The notes beneath the pieces were generated by a model. It was not told the origin of the DNA, searched no databases, and worked only from the letters and a program-made list of their open reading frames with translations. A program made the translations under genes and the position numbers. Shown piece after piece: positions 1-6,521 of a stretch of DNA of 32,845 nucleotides; position 1 is the stretch's first letter; each line of letters begins with the position of its first letter. This stretch comes from an uncultured Bacteroidales bacterium. Its GTDB lineage: Bacteria; Bacteroidota; Bacteroidia; Bacteroidales; Paludibacteraceae. The DNA is taken from positions 1 to 32,845 of the forward strand of contig CADCCH010000019.1 of assembly GCA_902799875.1 (NCBI GenBank), written 5' to 3'.

Positions 1-110
1 GCATTCGCTGTTGTCACAAACAATCAACCTTATATAGATGGATTTGTATCATCTTATGCGTAAAAATTAATTTTTACTAAATTTTTATTATAGTTCGTTG
101 ATAGTAAGAT
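1..110. other. AT-rich intergenic end of window
   Basis: No gene is visible in the first 110 bases. The stretch is AT-rich and lies downstream of the minus-strand gene that ends at 111. Positions 61-76 form a perfect 16-bp palindrome (TAAAAATTAATTTTTA). It could act as a weak transcription end for that gene, but it has no GC stem, so this is only a suggestion. Confidence 0.4.
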
Positions 111-1841
111 TTATCTTTTCTTGGTCGGGGTAGCGAGGTGGATCTGCAGCGACAGATAGACACCCTGCGGAACGATTGCGGTGTTACCCTTCACCGGATG
201 ACGGTATTCCGCCTTGAGCTCCATCGGTACATACGGCGTCGGGGTGAACATCAGACCGAGACCTCCGAAACCGGAGAGGAAGAAGTTCTGCGCCGGGATG
301 AGGGAGTTAACCGGGTAGTAACTCTGGTTGATCTTGGACCAAACAGCACACAGGTCCACTTCCATACCGCCGTACAGTTCCACTGCCATCCATTTGGTGC
401 AGGGGATATAGAACTTAATCGCCGGTTTGTACGCAAACCACATGGTCTTGGCGTCTGCCGGTTGGATATCATTGACGATCGTTTGGGTCTTGGGATCGGC
501 ATTTGCACCACCGTAGAGCGGACCATTGAAATATTGGTCGGTGTTCAGACCCATCTCGAAGTTAAAGAGCTGCATACCGAAACATTTAGCACGCCACTCG
601 AAGGCTTCGAAGCTGAGCATATGACGTTTGAAGACCATGTCTGCGGAGTTGCGAGCCAGGTTGCCGTCCAGCACAAAGAGAGTGGAGTAACCGAAGCTCA
701 GGAACGACAGCATGTTCTGTCCGTTATGCTTGTAGTAACGGGTAAAGATCGTCTCTTTCTTCTTATCCTTGGGCTCTTCGTTAGCTTGAACTTGTGATTC
801 GTTGAAACGACGCTCCTCTTCCAGTTGCGCACGACGCTCTGCCTCTGCTTTGGCTTTCGCACGTGCCTCGGCCTCTTGACGCGCACGCTCCATGAGTGCC
901 GCATCTTCGCGGTCACGCTCGGTCTGAACGGCCTGTTTCTGCTCCTGCAGACGACGCAACTGCTCTTCCTGCTCGCGTTGTACACGGAGTACGGAGTCTA
1001 ACTTAGCCTGCATCTCAGCGGCTTTGAGTGCCTCGCTGGATTGCGGTGCGGCTTGTTGTTCTTCTTCTACCAGCACCGGAGCTACCACCGGAACGACCAC
1101 AGCTGCTTTAGCAGCCTCTTCCGCCGCCAGACGTTCTGCTTCAGCTTTAGCCGCCTCTTCTGCCGCCAAACGCTCTGCCTCCTGACGTGCCGCTTCGGCA
1201 GCAGCTGCTTCCTCGGCAGCCTTACGTTCCGCTTCCAGACGGGCAGCTTCCGCAGCCGCTGCGGCTTCTGCCGCCTTGCGCTCGGCCTCAACGCGTGCCG
1301 CTTCCTCAGCCGCTTTACGCTCTGCCTCCAGACGTGCAGCCTCCTCAGCTGCCTTGCGTTCTGCCTCGGCTTTGGCAGCCTCTTCCGCTGCTTTACGCTC
1401 GGCCTCTACGCGTGCCGCTTCCTCAGCTGCTTTACGCTCGGCTTCGGCTTTCGCTTTTGCAGCCGCTTCGTCCTCTTCTTCCTCCATCACCAAGCCTTGC
1501 TGTTTCTTCGGCTGTTGGGCAGGCTCGGCCTTGGGTGCTTTCTCAGCTTTCTGCTTGGGAGCTTTCTCGGCTTTAGGCTTGGGTTCCGCTTTCGCTTTAC
1601 TCTTAGCCTGTTGAGCCTGCTGCTTGGGAGCAAAGAGGTTCTCTTCCTCCTCGGCTACGATTTGTTGTTGCTGCGGAGCAGGAGCCGGCGCCGGTGTCGA
1701 TTGAACTTGCGGAGTAACCGCCTGCTGAACCGTTTCTACGACACCACTCTCATCTTCTTCCAATAAAATCAACTGGGCATGCGCGCACACACTGATAAAA
1801 CACATCAGCATCGCGAGCAAAAAGAATCTTTTTGTGTTCAT
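111..1841 (-). CDS. Exported Ala/Glu-rich coiled-coil protein with C-terminal barrel-like domain
   Basis: A 576-residue protein that I cannot assign to a named family. The start is the ATG at 1841, which opens a clear signal peptide (MNTKRFFLLAMLMCFISVCA, cleavage near AHAQ); an upstream in-frame ATG at 1913 would put a non-signal leader in front and lies upstream of the promoter. After a Gln/Pro/Lys-rich linker, roughly residues 130-260 are built of 11-residue units of the type EAERKAAEEAA, which should form a long charged helix as in TolA-like proteins. The last about 200 residues are rich in aromatic and Gly residues with alternating strands (GGMEVDL, GFGGLGLMF, LSLQIHL), suggesting a small outer-membrane or periplasmic beta domain. 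It has its own promoter. The idea that it spans the periplasm is inference. Confidence 0.75.
   Translation of the reverse strand: MNTKRFFLLAMLMCFISVCAHAQLILLEEDESGVVETVQQAVTPQVQSTPAPAPAPQQQQIVAEEEENLFAPKQQAQQAKSKAKAEPKPKAEKAPKQKAEKAPKAEPAQQPKKQQGLVMEEEEDEAAAKAKAEAERKAAEEAARVEAERKAAEEAAKAEAERKAAEEAARLEAERKAAEEAARVEAERKAAEAAAAAEAARLEAERKAAEEAAAAEAARQEAERLAAEEAAKAEAERLAAEEAAKAAVVVPVVAPVLVEEEQQAAPQSSEALKAAEMQAKLDSVLRVQREQEEQLRRLQEQKQAVQTERDREDAALMERARQEAEARAKAKAEAERRAQLEEERRFNESQVQANEEPKDKKKETIFTRYYKHNGQNMLSFLSFGYSTLFVLDGNLARNSADMVFKRHMLSFEAFEWRAKCFGMQLFNFEMGLNTDQYFNGPLYGGANADPKTQTIVNDIQPADAKTMWFAYKPAIKFYIPCTKWMAVELYGGMEVDLCAVWSKINQSYYPVNSLIPAQNFFLSGFGGLGLMFTPTPYVPMELKAEYRHPVKGNTAIVPQGVYLSLQIHLATPTKKR
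1080..1465 (-). repeat. 33-bp coding repeats for EAERKAAEEAA units
   Basis: Tandem, degenerate 33-nt units inside the coiled-coil gene, encoding about nine copies of an 11-residue Ala/Glu/Lys/Arg motif. Two stretches (AAAAAEAARLEA type) differ in length, so the array appears to have grown by unequal duplication. An 11-residue period suits an extended helix. Confidence 0.8.
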
Positions 1842-1878
1842 ACGTATGATGTTTTTGTTGTTTTCGGATCTTTGCGGT

Positions 1879-1910
1879 GCAAAGGTACAACATTTTTTTT
1901 GAATACGCAA
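1879..1910 (-). promoter_or_regulatory. Bacteroidetes-type promoter of the coiled-coil gene
   Basis: Reading the minus strand, TTG at 1910-1908 is followed by exactly 20 nt and then TACCTTTG at 1887-1880, the TAnnTTTG -7 box of Bacteroidetes. The start codon lies 38 nt further on. Confidence 0.75.
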
Positions 1911-1955
1911 CAATTTGCGTTATTTTTTAAGAAAAAAATATCACTTTTTACCCTT

Positions 1956-3020
1956 TTACCATTTTTTAGGGTCAATTGGGGTTCCATCCGGTAAGACAGG
2001 TCGGGTCAACACCTGCACCCATTCCGGTCGACCGACGGATCCGTCTTGCGACTTATATTCGTAGCTGTTGGGACAAGCTTGACCTTTTGTCAAACCCGTA
2101 TGCCAGGCCTCAGGCACCAGGACGTTCTCATCCCATGTGGAGTACGCCCAGACCGTCTCACCCCACCAACGCCAGGGACGGGCTAACCAAACCCGTTGCG
2201 GCACAGGCGATTGGATATGGCAATGCCAGAACAGCATGCCGCGTGCAATACTGTCTGCACTACCACTTCTGCCGGCAGAGATGTAACAGTTATCGTGCTT
2301 CTCTTCCGTCACATTGGCGATGATCGTCGCATGATCCACTACCAGTTTCATGGCACCGAAAATAAAATCCACCGCACCGGAGAGCGTACCGCCTTTCCAG
2401 TAGATGGACGCACCTTGGGCGCCGTACAGCACGTCTTGTTTACCAATTGCACTGCAGTTTTTGAGATAGGCGTTGGTGGCAGTCTCTGTAAACGAAATCG
2501 CTGCTGCGCGTTCACGATAGGCACGTTTGGCTACTTCGGTAGAACCCACATCTTTGGGTCGTACCGGCATTACTTTTTTCGGCCGTTCTTTCTCGGTCCA
2601 GGGCAGGTCGGATTGCGATATATCGACCAGACTGTCCTGCGCTTCTTTCTCGGAAACGTAGAGGTTAAAAGAATTTTCAAACACAATGTTCTCCGCATAG
2701 AAATCCGGTGCGGTCACCAGCACCGACGCGTTCCACCGACGGGTACGACTCCCCCCGTAATTCGGCACCTCACCCATCGATCGGTACTGGTATCCGTGTC
2801 CGTAGTACCAGGTGATCTTTGCGGTTTGCTTCTTGGACCGATTGATGAGTTTGAGTCCCGGCACATCGATGGTCAACTCTTCCTGATACGTCCCCGGTGC
2901 AACATAAATCGTGGTGCGTTCTGCTTTGGCGGCATACACGGCACGTGCGGAGTCCAAGGCCGCATTGATGGATTCACCGGCCGAGACATGGAGGATAAGT
3001 GAGAAGATAAGCGCTAACAT
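1956..3020 (-). CDS. Secreted pectinesterase (carbohydrate esterase family 8)
   Basis: A 354-residue protein, about the usual length for a bacterial pectin methylesterase, which removes methyl esters from homogalacturonan. A short hydrophobic N-terminus (MLALIFSLILHVSAG) suggests export. Family motifs are present in order: GTYQEE near residue 43, the AISF block, QDVLYGAQG with the conserved Gln and Asp, VDFIFG with the second catalytic Asp, and LARPW near the C-terminus carrying the conserved Arg and Trp. The fold is expected to be a right-handed beta-helix. Its start overlaps the preceding U32 C-terminal reading frame by 7 nt, so it is probably read from that transcript. No pectate lyase or other pectin gene lies nearby, so it is an isolated enzyme here. 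Confidence 0.92.
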   Translation of the reverse strand: MLALIFSLILHVSAGESINAALDSARAVYAAKAERTTIYVAPGTYQEELTIDVPGLKLINRSKKQTAKITWYYGHGYQYRSMGEVPNYGGSRTRRWNASVLVTAPDFYAENIVFENSFNLYVSEKEAQDSLVDISQSDLPWTEKERPKKVMPVRPKDVGSTEVAKRAYRERAAAISFTETATNAYLKNCSAIGKQDVLYGAQGASIYWKGGTLSGAVDFIFGAMKLVVDHATIIANVTEEKHDNCYISAGRSGSADSIARGMLFWHCHIQSPVPQRVWLARPWRWWGETVWAYSTWDENVLVPEAWHTGLTKGQACPNSYEYKSQDGSVGRPEWVQVLTRPVLPDGTPIDPKKW

Positions 3021-3199
3021 TCGTCTACGGTCATTTGGCAGGTTTTACAATCAAAATGGAGCGCGAGCACTTTCCCTGTACGCAGACGCAAGTACCGCGG
3101 CTCCTTGTCCGGAGCATACGGATTGAGCTTGCGACAGTGCCCCAGTTCAAACAACAGGCAGTACCGGCAGGTCATCAGATGATCGTAGTGCGTCTCCAT
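3014..3199 (-). pseudogene. C-terminal Cys-rich segment of U32 protein, in a different frame
   Basis: A 61-codon frame that overlaps the 3' end of the U32 gene by 25 nt. It encodes the segment that normally closes this U32 subfamily: MTCRYCLLFELGHC, then a short region, then LHFDCKTCQMTV, with five cysteines including two CxxC pairs. In homologues as I know them this segment is fused in frame after the LNxxRR helix. Here it is offset by -1 and follows that helix directly, so a linker of some 40 residues also seems to be missing. It may be a frameshift, an assembly error or a separately translated small protein started at ATG 3199. I favour a frameshifted fragment because the small frame is not otherwise a known stand-alone family. 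Confidence 0.55.
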
Positions 3200-4710
3200 T
3201 CGTTCAAAACACTTATCGGTATAAAATACGGTGCGGTCTCCACGCGCACGTCGCGCGCTATATAAGGAGTGTCACCCAGTTTGGTCAACTGCGTACGAAT
3301 CGTCTCGAGTGCTTTGTCGGCATTGCGAGCTGGCTCTTTCTGATAACTGAATACTGAATGCTGATAACTGACATCCGAGCGATAGCTCAGTTCAAATCCC
3401 TCTTCCGTTTCGCGGAAAAGGATATCAATGGGGATGCGGCGTTCGGAATGCAGATTCTTCGTGAACTCGACGTCGAGATTTCGGAATAACGAGATCACGT
3501 GATCACGAGATATCGAAAGGGCTTTATTGATCTTCACCAGATTGCCTTCCATGCCATTGACCGAGAATCCTTCGCTACCGATGGTGAGACCATCTCCGTT
3601 ATGGAGTACGATGCCGGGTTTGAGTTGCACACGCAGCGTGTTACCGCGTGCCTCGAGTACCTGACCGATATACTCACCGGTGGACTTCGGTGTGGACCAA
3701 TTGGCCATAGGCCGTGTACGACCGTGCAAGAAATAATCCGTTGCTCCACGATGGAAGGTCTTGGTCGGGTCTGGTACAAAAGTTCTTTTGTACACAGCCC
3801 CATTTGAAATTTGAAATTTGAAATTTGAAATTTGATTTAGTTTCTCCCGATAATACGCCACGATGTTGGTGACATAGTCGGCGTCTTTCAGTCGTCCTTC
3901 GATTTTAAAAGTCGTCACACCGGCATCGATCAGTTCTTGTAAGTTGGCACTGCGGTCCAGATCCTGCAGACTCAGCAGATAGCGTTGATGAATCGGTTGA
4001 CCTTGTTCATCCAGCACCTCATTATAGCTGCTGTCCAACAGGTCATACGCCATGCGGCAGAACTGTGCACACGCCCCGCGGTTGGCAGAACGATTAGCGA
4101 GCACTTCGCTTATATAACAGCGTCCGGAATAAGACACACAGAGGGCACCATGTACGAAAGCCTCGAGTTCGATATCCGGCACGGCTTCGTGAATCGCCCG
4201 TATCTCATCGATGGATAGTTCGCGTGCCAAGACCGCCCGTTTGAAACCCAGATCCCGCAGATGCGCCACGTGCTCGGGTGTACGGTTATCGCACTGCGTG
4301 GACGCATGTAAGCGGATAGGTGGGAGATGGAAATCCAACAGATGCAGATCCTGAATAATGAGTGCATCAACCCCGATTCGGTACAAGTCGTGTATCATCT
4401 GAACGGCCTGCGGGTACTCGTGTTCATGGAGTAGGGTGTTGACCGTCACCAGCACCTGCACCCCATAGGTGTGGGCGTACTGCACCACCTCCGCCAGATC
4501 CTCGATGCTGTTTCCTGCTGCCTGCCGCGCACCGAAAGCAGGCGCACCGATATAGATAGCGTCTGCACCCGCCTGAATCGCCGCTTGGGCTACGCTCTTG
4601 TCGCGTGCCGGAGCGAGCAAGCTAAGCGGTAGAGCACGATGCCCGCCGTCACACTGACGTTCATCGAGTGCTTCGTTCCATATTGAGGAATCTCTATGCA
4701 TTGCGTACAC
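3175..4710 (-). CDS. U32-family protein, probable RNA hydroxylase (RlhA/TrhP type), C-terminus out of frame
   Basis: About 511 residues. U32 proteins such as E. coli RlhA and TrhP hydroxylate rRNA or tRNA and use conserved cysteines that bind an iron-sulfur cluster. The N-terminal barrel starts at LLAPARDK, followed by AGADAIYIG. The Cys signature is ALCVSYSGRCYIS plus NRGACAQFCR around residues 190-220. The conserved PDPTKTFHRG and FIPISVLNEWRR blocks are also present. The 5' end is uncertain: ATGs at 4710 or 4701 overlap the methyltransferase gene by more than 110 nt, while a TTG at 4620 begins just before the conserved barrel strand. Two degenerate heptamer arrays lie inside the gene (3802-3836 and 3338-3372). 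The Cys-rich tail is in the next frame. Neighbouring rRNA/tRNA maturation genes fit an RNA role; the exact substrate is unknown. Confidence 0.8.
   Translation of the reverse strand: MYAMHRDSSIWNEALDERQCDGGHRALPLSLLAPARDKSVAQAAIQAGADAIYIGAPAFGARQAAGNSIEDLAEVVQYAHTYGVQVLVTVNTLLHEHEYPQAVQMIHDLYRIGVDALIIQDLHLLDFHLPPIRLHASTQCDNRTPEHVAHLRDLGFKRAVLARELSIDEIRAIHEAVPDIELEAFVHGALCVSYSGRCYISEVLANRSANRGACAQFCRMAYDLLDSSYNEVLDEQGQPIHQRYLLSLQDLDRSANLQELIDAGVTTFKIEGRLKDADYVTNIVAYYREKLNQISNFKFQISNGAVYKRTFVPDPTKTFHRGATDYFLHGRTRPMANWSTPKSTGEYIGQVLEARGNTLRVQLKPGIVLHNGDGLTIGSEGFSVNGMEGNLVKINKALSISRDHVISLFRNLDVEFTKNLHSERRIPIDILFRETEEGFELSYRSDVSYQHSVFSYQKEPARNADKALETIRTQLTKLGDTPYIARDVRVETAPYFIPISVLNEWRRTTII
3338..3372. 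repeat. Degenerate NNNCTGA heptamer array inside U32 gene
   Basis: On the plus strand five consecutive 7-nt units end in CTGA (TTTCTGA, TAACTGA, ATACTGA, ATGCTGA, TAACTGA). The coding strand reads TCAGNNN units without stops and gives a Ser/Tyr/Gln-rich stretch (SYQHSVFSYQ) at what looks like a surface loop. Three similar arrays occur elsewhere in the window. Confidence 0.85.
3802..3836. repeat. ATTTGAA heptamer array (5 units) inside U32 gene
   Basis: Four perfect ATTTGAA units and a fifth with one change (ATTTGAT). The coding strand reads an Asn/Phe/Lys/Gln/Ile/Ser stretch (QISNFKFQISN) between the barrel and the PDPTKTFHRG block. The unit is not a multiple of three, so gain or loss of one copy would shift the frame. 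Confidence 0.9.
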
Positions 4711-5147
4711 TGATCAACTACTTCTTGTTGAACCCCAAAAACCTCGTGGCCCAGAATTACAGCAATTTTGGGACAGCTGACGGCTGATAGCTGAAGGCTG
4801 ATTTCTTCCAACGTCACCGAATCGTGTGCCTGTTCGACGGCATAGACGGTATACCCCTGTGCCTGCAGGTCACGTACTGCGTCGAGGGTCTCTTTATAAT
4901 ACGACCACTCAACCGAGTCTTCAGCACCTAACGCGGTCTTGTGGATCTCTGCGTTCGGAGGGCAACAGCAGATGCCGCAGAGCACCACGCGTTCAATCCG
5001 CATCGCGTCCGCGGTACGAAAAACCGCACCTACATTATGTTGACTCCGCACATTATCCAGCACCACCACCAGCGGCAGTTTGTCTGCCTCGCGGTACTGG
5101 TCGACGTTCATACGACCCATCTCTGCGGTTGTTAGTTTCTGACTCAT
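4590..5147 (-). CDS. TrmH/SpoU-family RNA 2'-O-methyltransferase
   Basis: A 185-residue SPOUT-fold enzyme expected to methylate the 2'-OH of a ribose in tRNA or rRNA using S-adenosylmethionine. Motif 1 is NVGAVFRTADA (residues about 38-48). PPNAEIHKTALGAEDSV follows. The knot motifs are VILGHEVFGV and IPQYGTKHSMNVSVTAG, carrying the conserved Asn/Ser. Length is normal for the one-domain TrmH group. Its start shares ATGA with the stop of the RimM-like gene, and its last about 30-40 codons overlap the 5' end of the U32 frame. The final residues (ACSLRHATRA) are not conserved family sequence as far as I can tell and come from the shared stretch. A short NNNCTGA array gives the LQLSAVS insertion. 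The target nucleotide cannot be read from sequence. Confidence 0.88.
   Translation of the reverse strand: MSQKLTTAEMGRMNVDQYREADKLPLVVVLDNVRSQHNVGAVFRTADAMRIERVVLCGICCCPPNAEIHKTALGAEDSVEWSYYKETLDAVRDLQAQGYTVYAVEQAHDSVTLEEISLQLSAVSCPKIAVILGHEVFGVQQEVVDQCTQCIEIPQYGTKHSMNVSVTAGIVLYRLACSLRHATRA
4774..4801. repeat. NNNCTGA heptamer array (4 units) inside methyltransferase gene
   Basis: Plus-strand units CAGCTGA, CGGCTGA, TAGCTGA, AGGCTGA. The coding strand reads LQLSAVS between the segment ending in VTLEEI and the knot strand KIAVILGHE, so the insertion sits at a loop and keeps the frame. Confidence 0.85.
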
Positions 5148-5530
5148 AGCGCAAAAGGTAATTGGACGTGCAGCTCGTGCGCGTCTTCGTCTATCTCAAC
5201 AATAAAATCTTCGTGTAGCGGCACCATACGACCGTCCTCCAGTTCTGCAAAAATATTCATCGTGCTGTCATCGACCCGCACGATCTTGCCCAGACTCAGT
5301 TCCCCATCGATCAGTGTCCAACCTTCAAAATCCACCCACGCCATTTCGTCTTCCTCGATCTCTATGGCACTCTTAGGCAGATAAATCTCTTCGCCCATCA
5401 GGGAAGCTATCTCCGAAGAACGGAAGGGCACAAACAAACCGTCGCGCTGCACGAACACGAACTGAGGCAGATCGCGGTTGTGGGTACGTTTGAGTACGCC
5501 GATTGATATCAAGTCTTCTTTGCGTATCAT
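5144..5530 (-). CDS. rimM: Short, divergent RimM-like ribosome maturation factor
   Basis: A 128-residue protein resembling RimM, the 30S maturation factor that binds ribosomal protein S19. Seen in the sequence: an N-terminal KEDLISIGVLKRTH start, DGLFVPF, then EEIYLP, an acidic stretch and the C-terminal barrel with LGKIVRVDDSTMN, MVPLHEDFI and the closing QLPFAL. Family RimM is about 165-175 residues. Here the N-terminal domain has lost roughly 40 residues between FVPF and EIYLP, and the usual GxHG turn reads RTHNRD. The C-terminal half is the better match. Start and stop both use ATGA overlaps with the neighbours, which shows translational coupling with the following RNA methyltransferase. 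The call is likely but the shortening makes activity uncertain. Confidence 0.65.
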   Translation of the reverse strand: MIRKEDLISIGVLKRTHNRDLPQFVFVQRDGLFVPFRSSEIASLMGEEIYLPKSAIEIEEDEMAWVDFEGWTLIDGELSLGKIVRVDDSTMNIFAELEDGRMVPLHEDFIVEIDEDAHELHVQLPFAL

Positions 5531-6012
5531 TGGCTGACTGTAATGGTGTTGGATGATTGCATCATACTCAGTCGTTTGAGCGTCTCTTTGCTGATTTTTT
5601 TCTGCGGCATGGCGGTGCCGGACGCCAAGTCGTACTGCTCTCCGCAGTTAGGGCAGACCGCATAAATGCCGTCAATCGTACAGGTCTGACAGGTACCTTT
5701 ACCTGCGCAATAGGGACAGGCCAGGTCGTAGGCATCGTACCCGTTGACACTCACGTACACCAGCACTCCACCGTACCCGTATGCATTGTCCCCCAGCGGA
5801 TAAATCCATTTGCCGTTGTACGAGAAACCGTCCCGGTGCACCTCGATATAATCGCCTTGCACCTGATTGCGGAAATGCACAAACTCACCCAGATCCATGT
5901 TGATCTTCACCCTTACGGGATAAACCGGCACACTGGATTTGAAGGTAGTGCCTTCACACGCGCACAGCAGCAGACAGGCCGCAAAAAATATTAATTGCCC
6001 GAAACGCTGCAT
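5527..6012 (-). CDS. Lipoprotein with Rieske-like fold and four-cysteine (CxxC/CxxC) site
   Basis: A 161-residue protein with a lipoprotein signal (LLLCAC lipobox, Cys about residue 19). Its central part follows the Bacteroidetes Rieske-like lipoprotein pattern: YGYGGVLVYVS, DAYDLACPYC, then IYAVCPNCGEQYDLASG. A true Rieske [2Fe-2S] site needs two Cys and two His. Here the first half reads CPYCAGKGTCQTC and the second CPNCG, with no His, so the site looks more like a zinc ribbon or a rubredoxin-type centre. It sits between the FKBP lipoprotein (22-nt overlap) and the RimM-like gene (ATGA overlap). I assign no specific redox or folding role; periplasmic or outer-membrane anchoring is inferred from the lipobox. 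Confidence 0.7.
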   Translation of the reverse strand: MQRFGQLIFFAACLLLCACEGTTFKSSVPVYPVRVKINMDLGEFVHFRNQVQGDYIEVHRDGFSYNGKWIYPLGDNAYGYGGVLVYVSVNGYDAYDLACPYCAGKGTCQTCTIDGIYAVCPNCGEQYDLASGTAMPQKKISKETLKRLSMMQSSNTITVSQ

Positions 6013-6521
6013 ATATGGATATCGTAAATCAGGGTTGAGTAGGGCGGAATATAACTGTGCGTACCTTCGGTTCCTTCGTTACCCACCGCATTGTACTCAT
6101 CTTTTTCGTCCACTTTGGTCTTGTCGTACCCCAGGTAATAGGGGATGAACAGACGGATGTCACCGTTGTTATGCACCAGGCAACAACCCTCGGCAAAGCC
6201 GCTGATGACTGAACTCAACGCAAACGTATAATGACCGCTCTCCAGCACATTGCCGTTGATGAGTTTGAGCGTGTAATCGCAGGTCACATTGCTGGCAGAA
6301 CTGGGCTTGGCGTCCAGCGGCGTGGGGTCGGCAATGATCTTGTACTGCAGACCACTCTTCGTCACTTTCACCGTACTGTCGCTCGCGATATTCTGCGCCA
6401 ACCATACCTCGTTCTGCGTCTTCCAATCGATCCAGTTGTTCTGCTTGCAACCGACCAGAAGAAGGGCTATCGCTATGAAAATAAGCGGGTGTCGAGCCGC
6501 TCGACTTATCTTGCTATCCAT
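5991..6521 (-). CDS. FKBP-type peptidyl-prolyl isomerase lipoprotein
   Basis: A 176-residue lipoprotein with a lipobox ending LLLVGC (Cys about 25). FKBP features follow: SGLQYKII, YTLKLINGNVLESG, ALSSVISGFAEG in place of the usual VIxGWxEG, a charged and flexible segment (residues about 133-152), and IPPYSTLIYDIHI, matching the IPPNSTLxFDVEL strand that closes FKBP domains. It would catalyse cis-trans isomerisation at proline in the cell envelope. Canonical aromatic residues of the pocket are partly replaced (GCC for GWxE), so it may act as a chaperone more than as an isomerase. The start overlaps the 3' end of the EnvC-like gene by 16 nt. Confidence 0.82.
   Translation of the reverse strand: MDSKISRAARHPLIFIAIALLLVGCKQNNWIDWKTQNEVWLAQNIASDSTVKVTKSGLQYKIIADPTPLDAKPSSASNVTCDYTLKLINGNVLESGHYTFALSSVISGFAEGCCLVHNNGDIRLFIPYYLGYDKTKVDEKDEYNAVGNEGTEGTHSYIPPYSTLIYDIHICSVSGN

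Noticed and set aside
10..18. GTTGTCACA at the left end, repeated at 32729-32737 near the transposase
   Set aside because: A shared 9-mer alone is too short to claim an IS end or a target-site duplication; no flanking similarity is seen.
1041..1766. Long plus-strand open frames opposite the coiled-coil gene (Leu/Ser/Cys-rich)
   Set aside because: They are the antisense shadow of the Ala/Glu repeat; low complexity, no signal or family motif, and the minus frame has a promoter and signal peptide.
3802..3836. Possible CRISPR or transposon-end repeat
   Set aside because: Units are 7 bp with no spacers and lie within an open coding frame.
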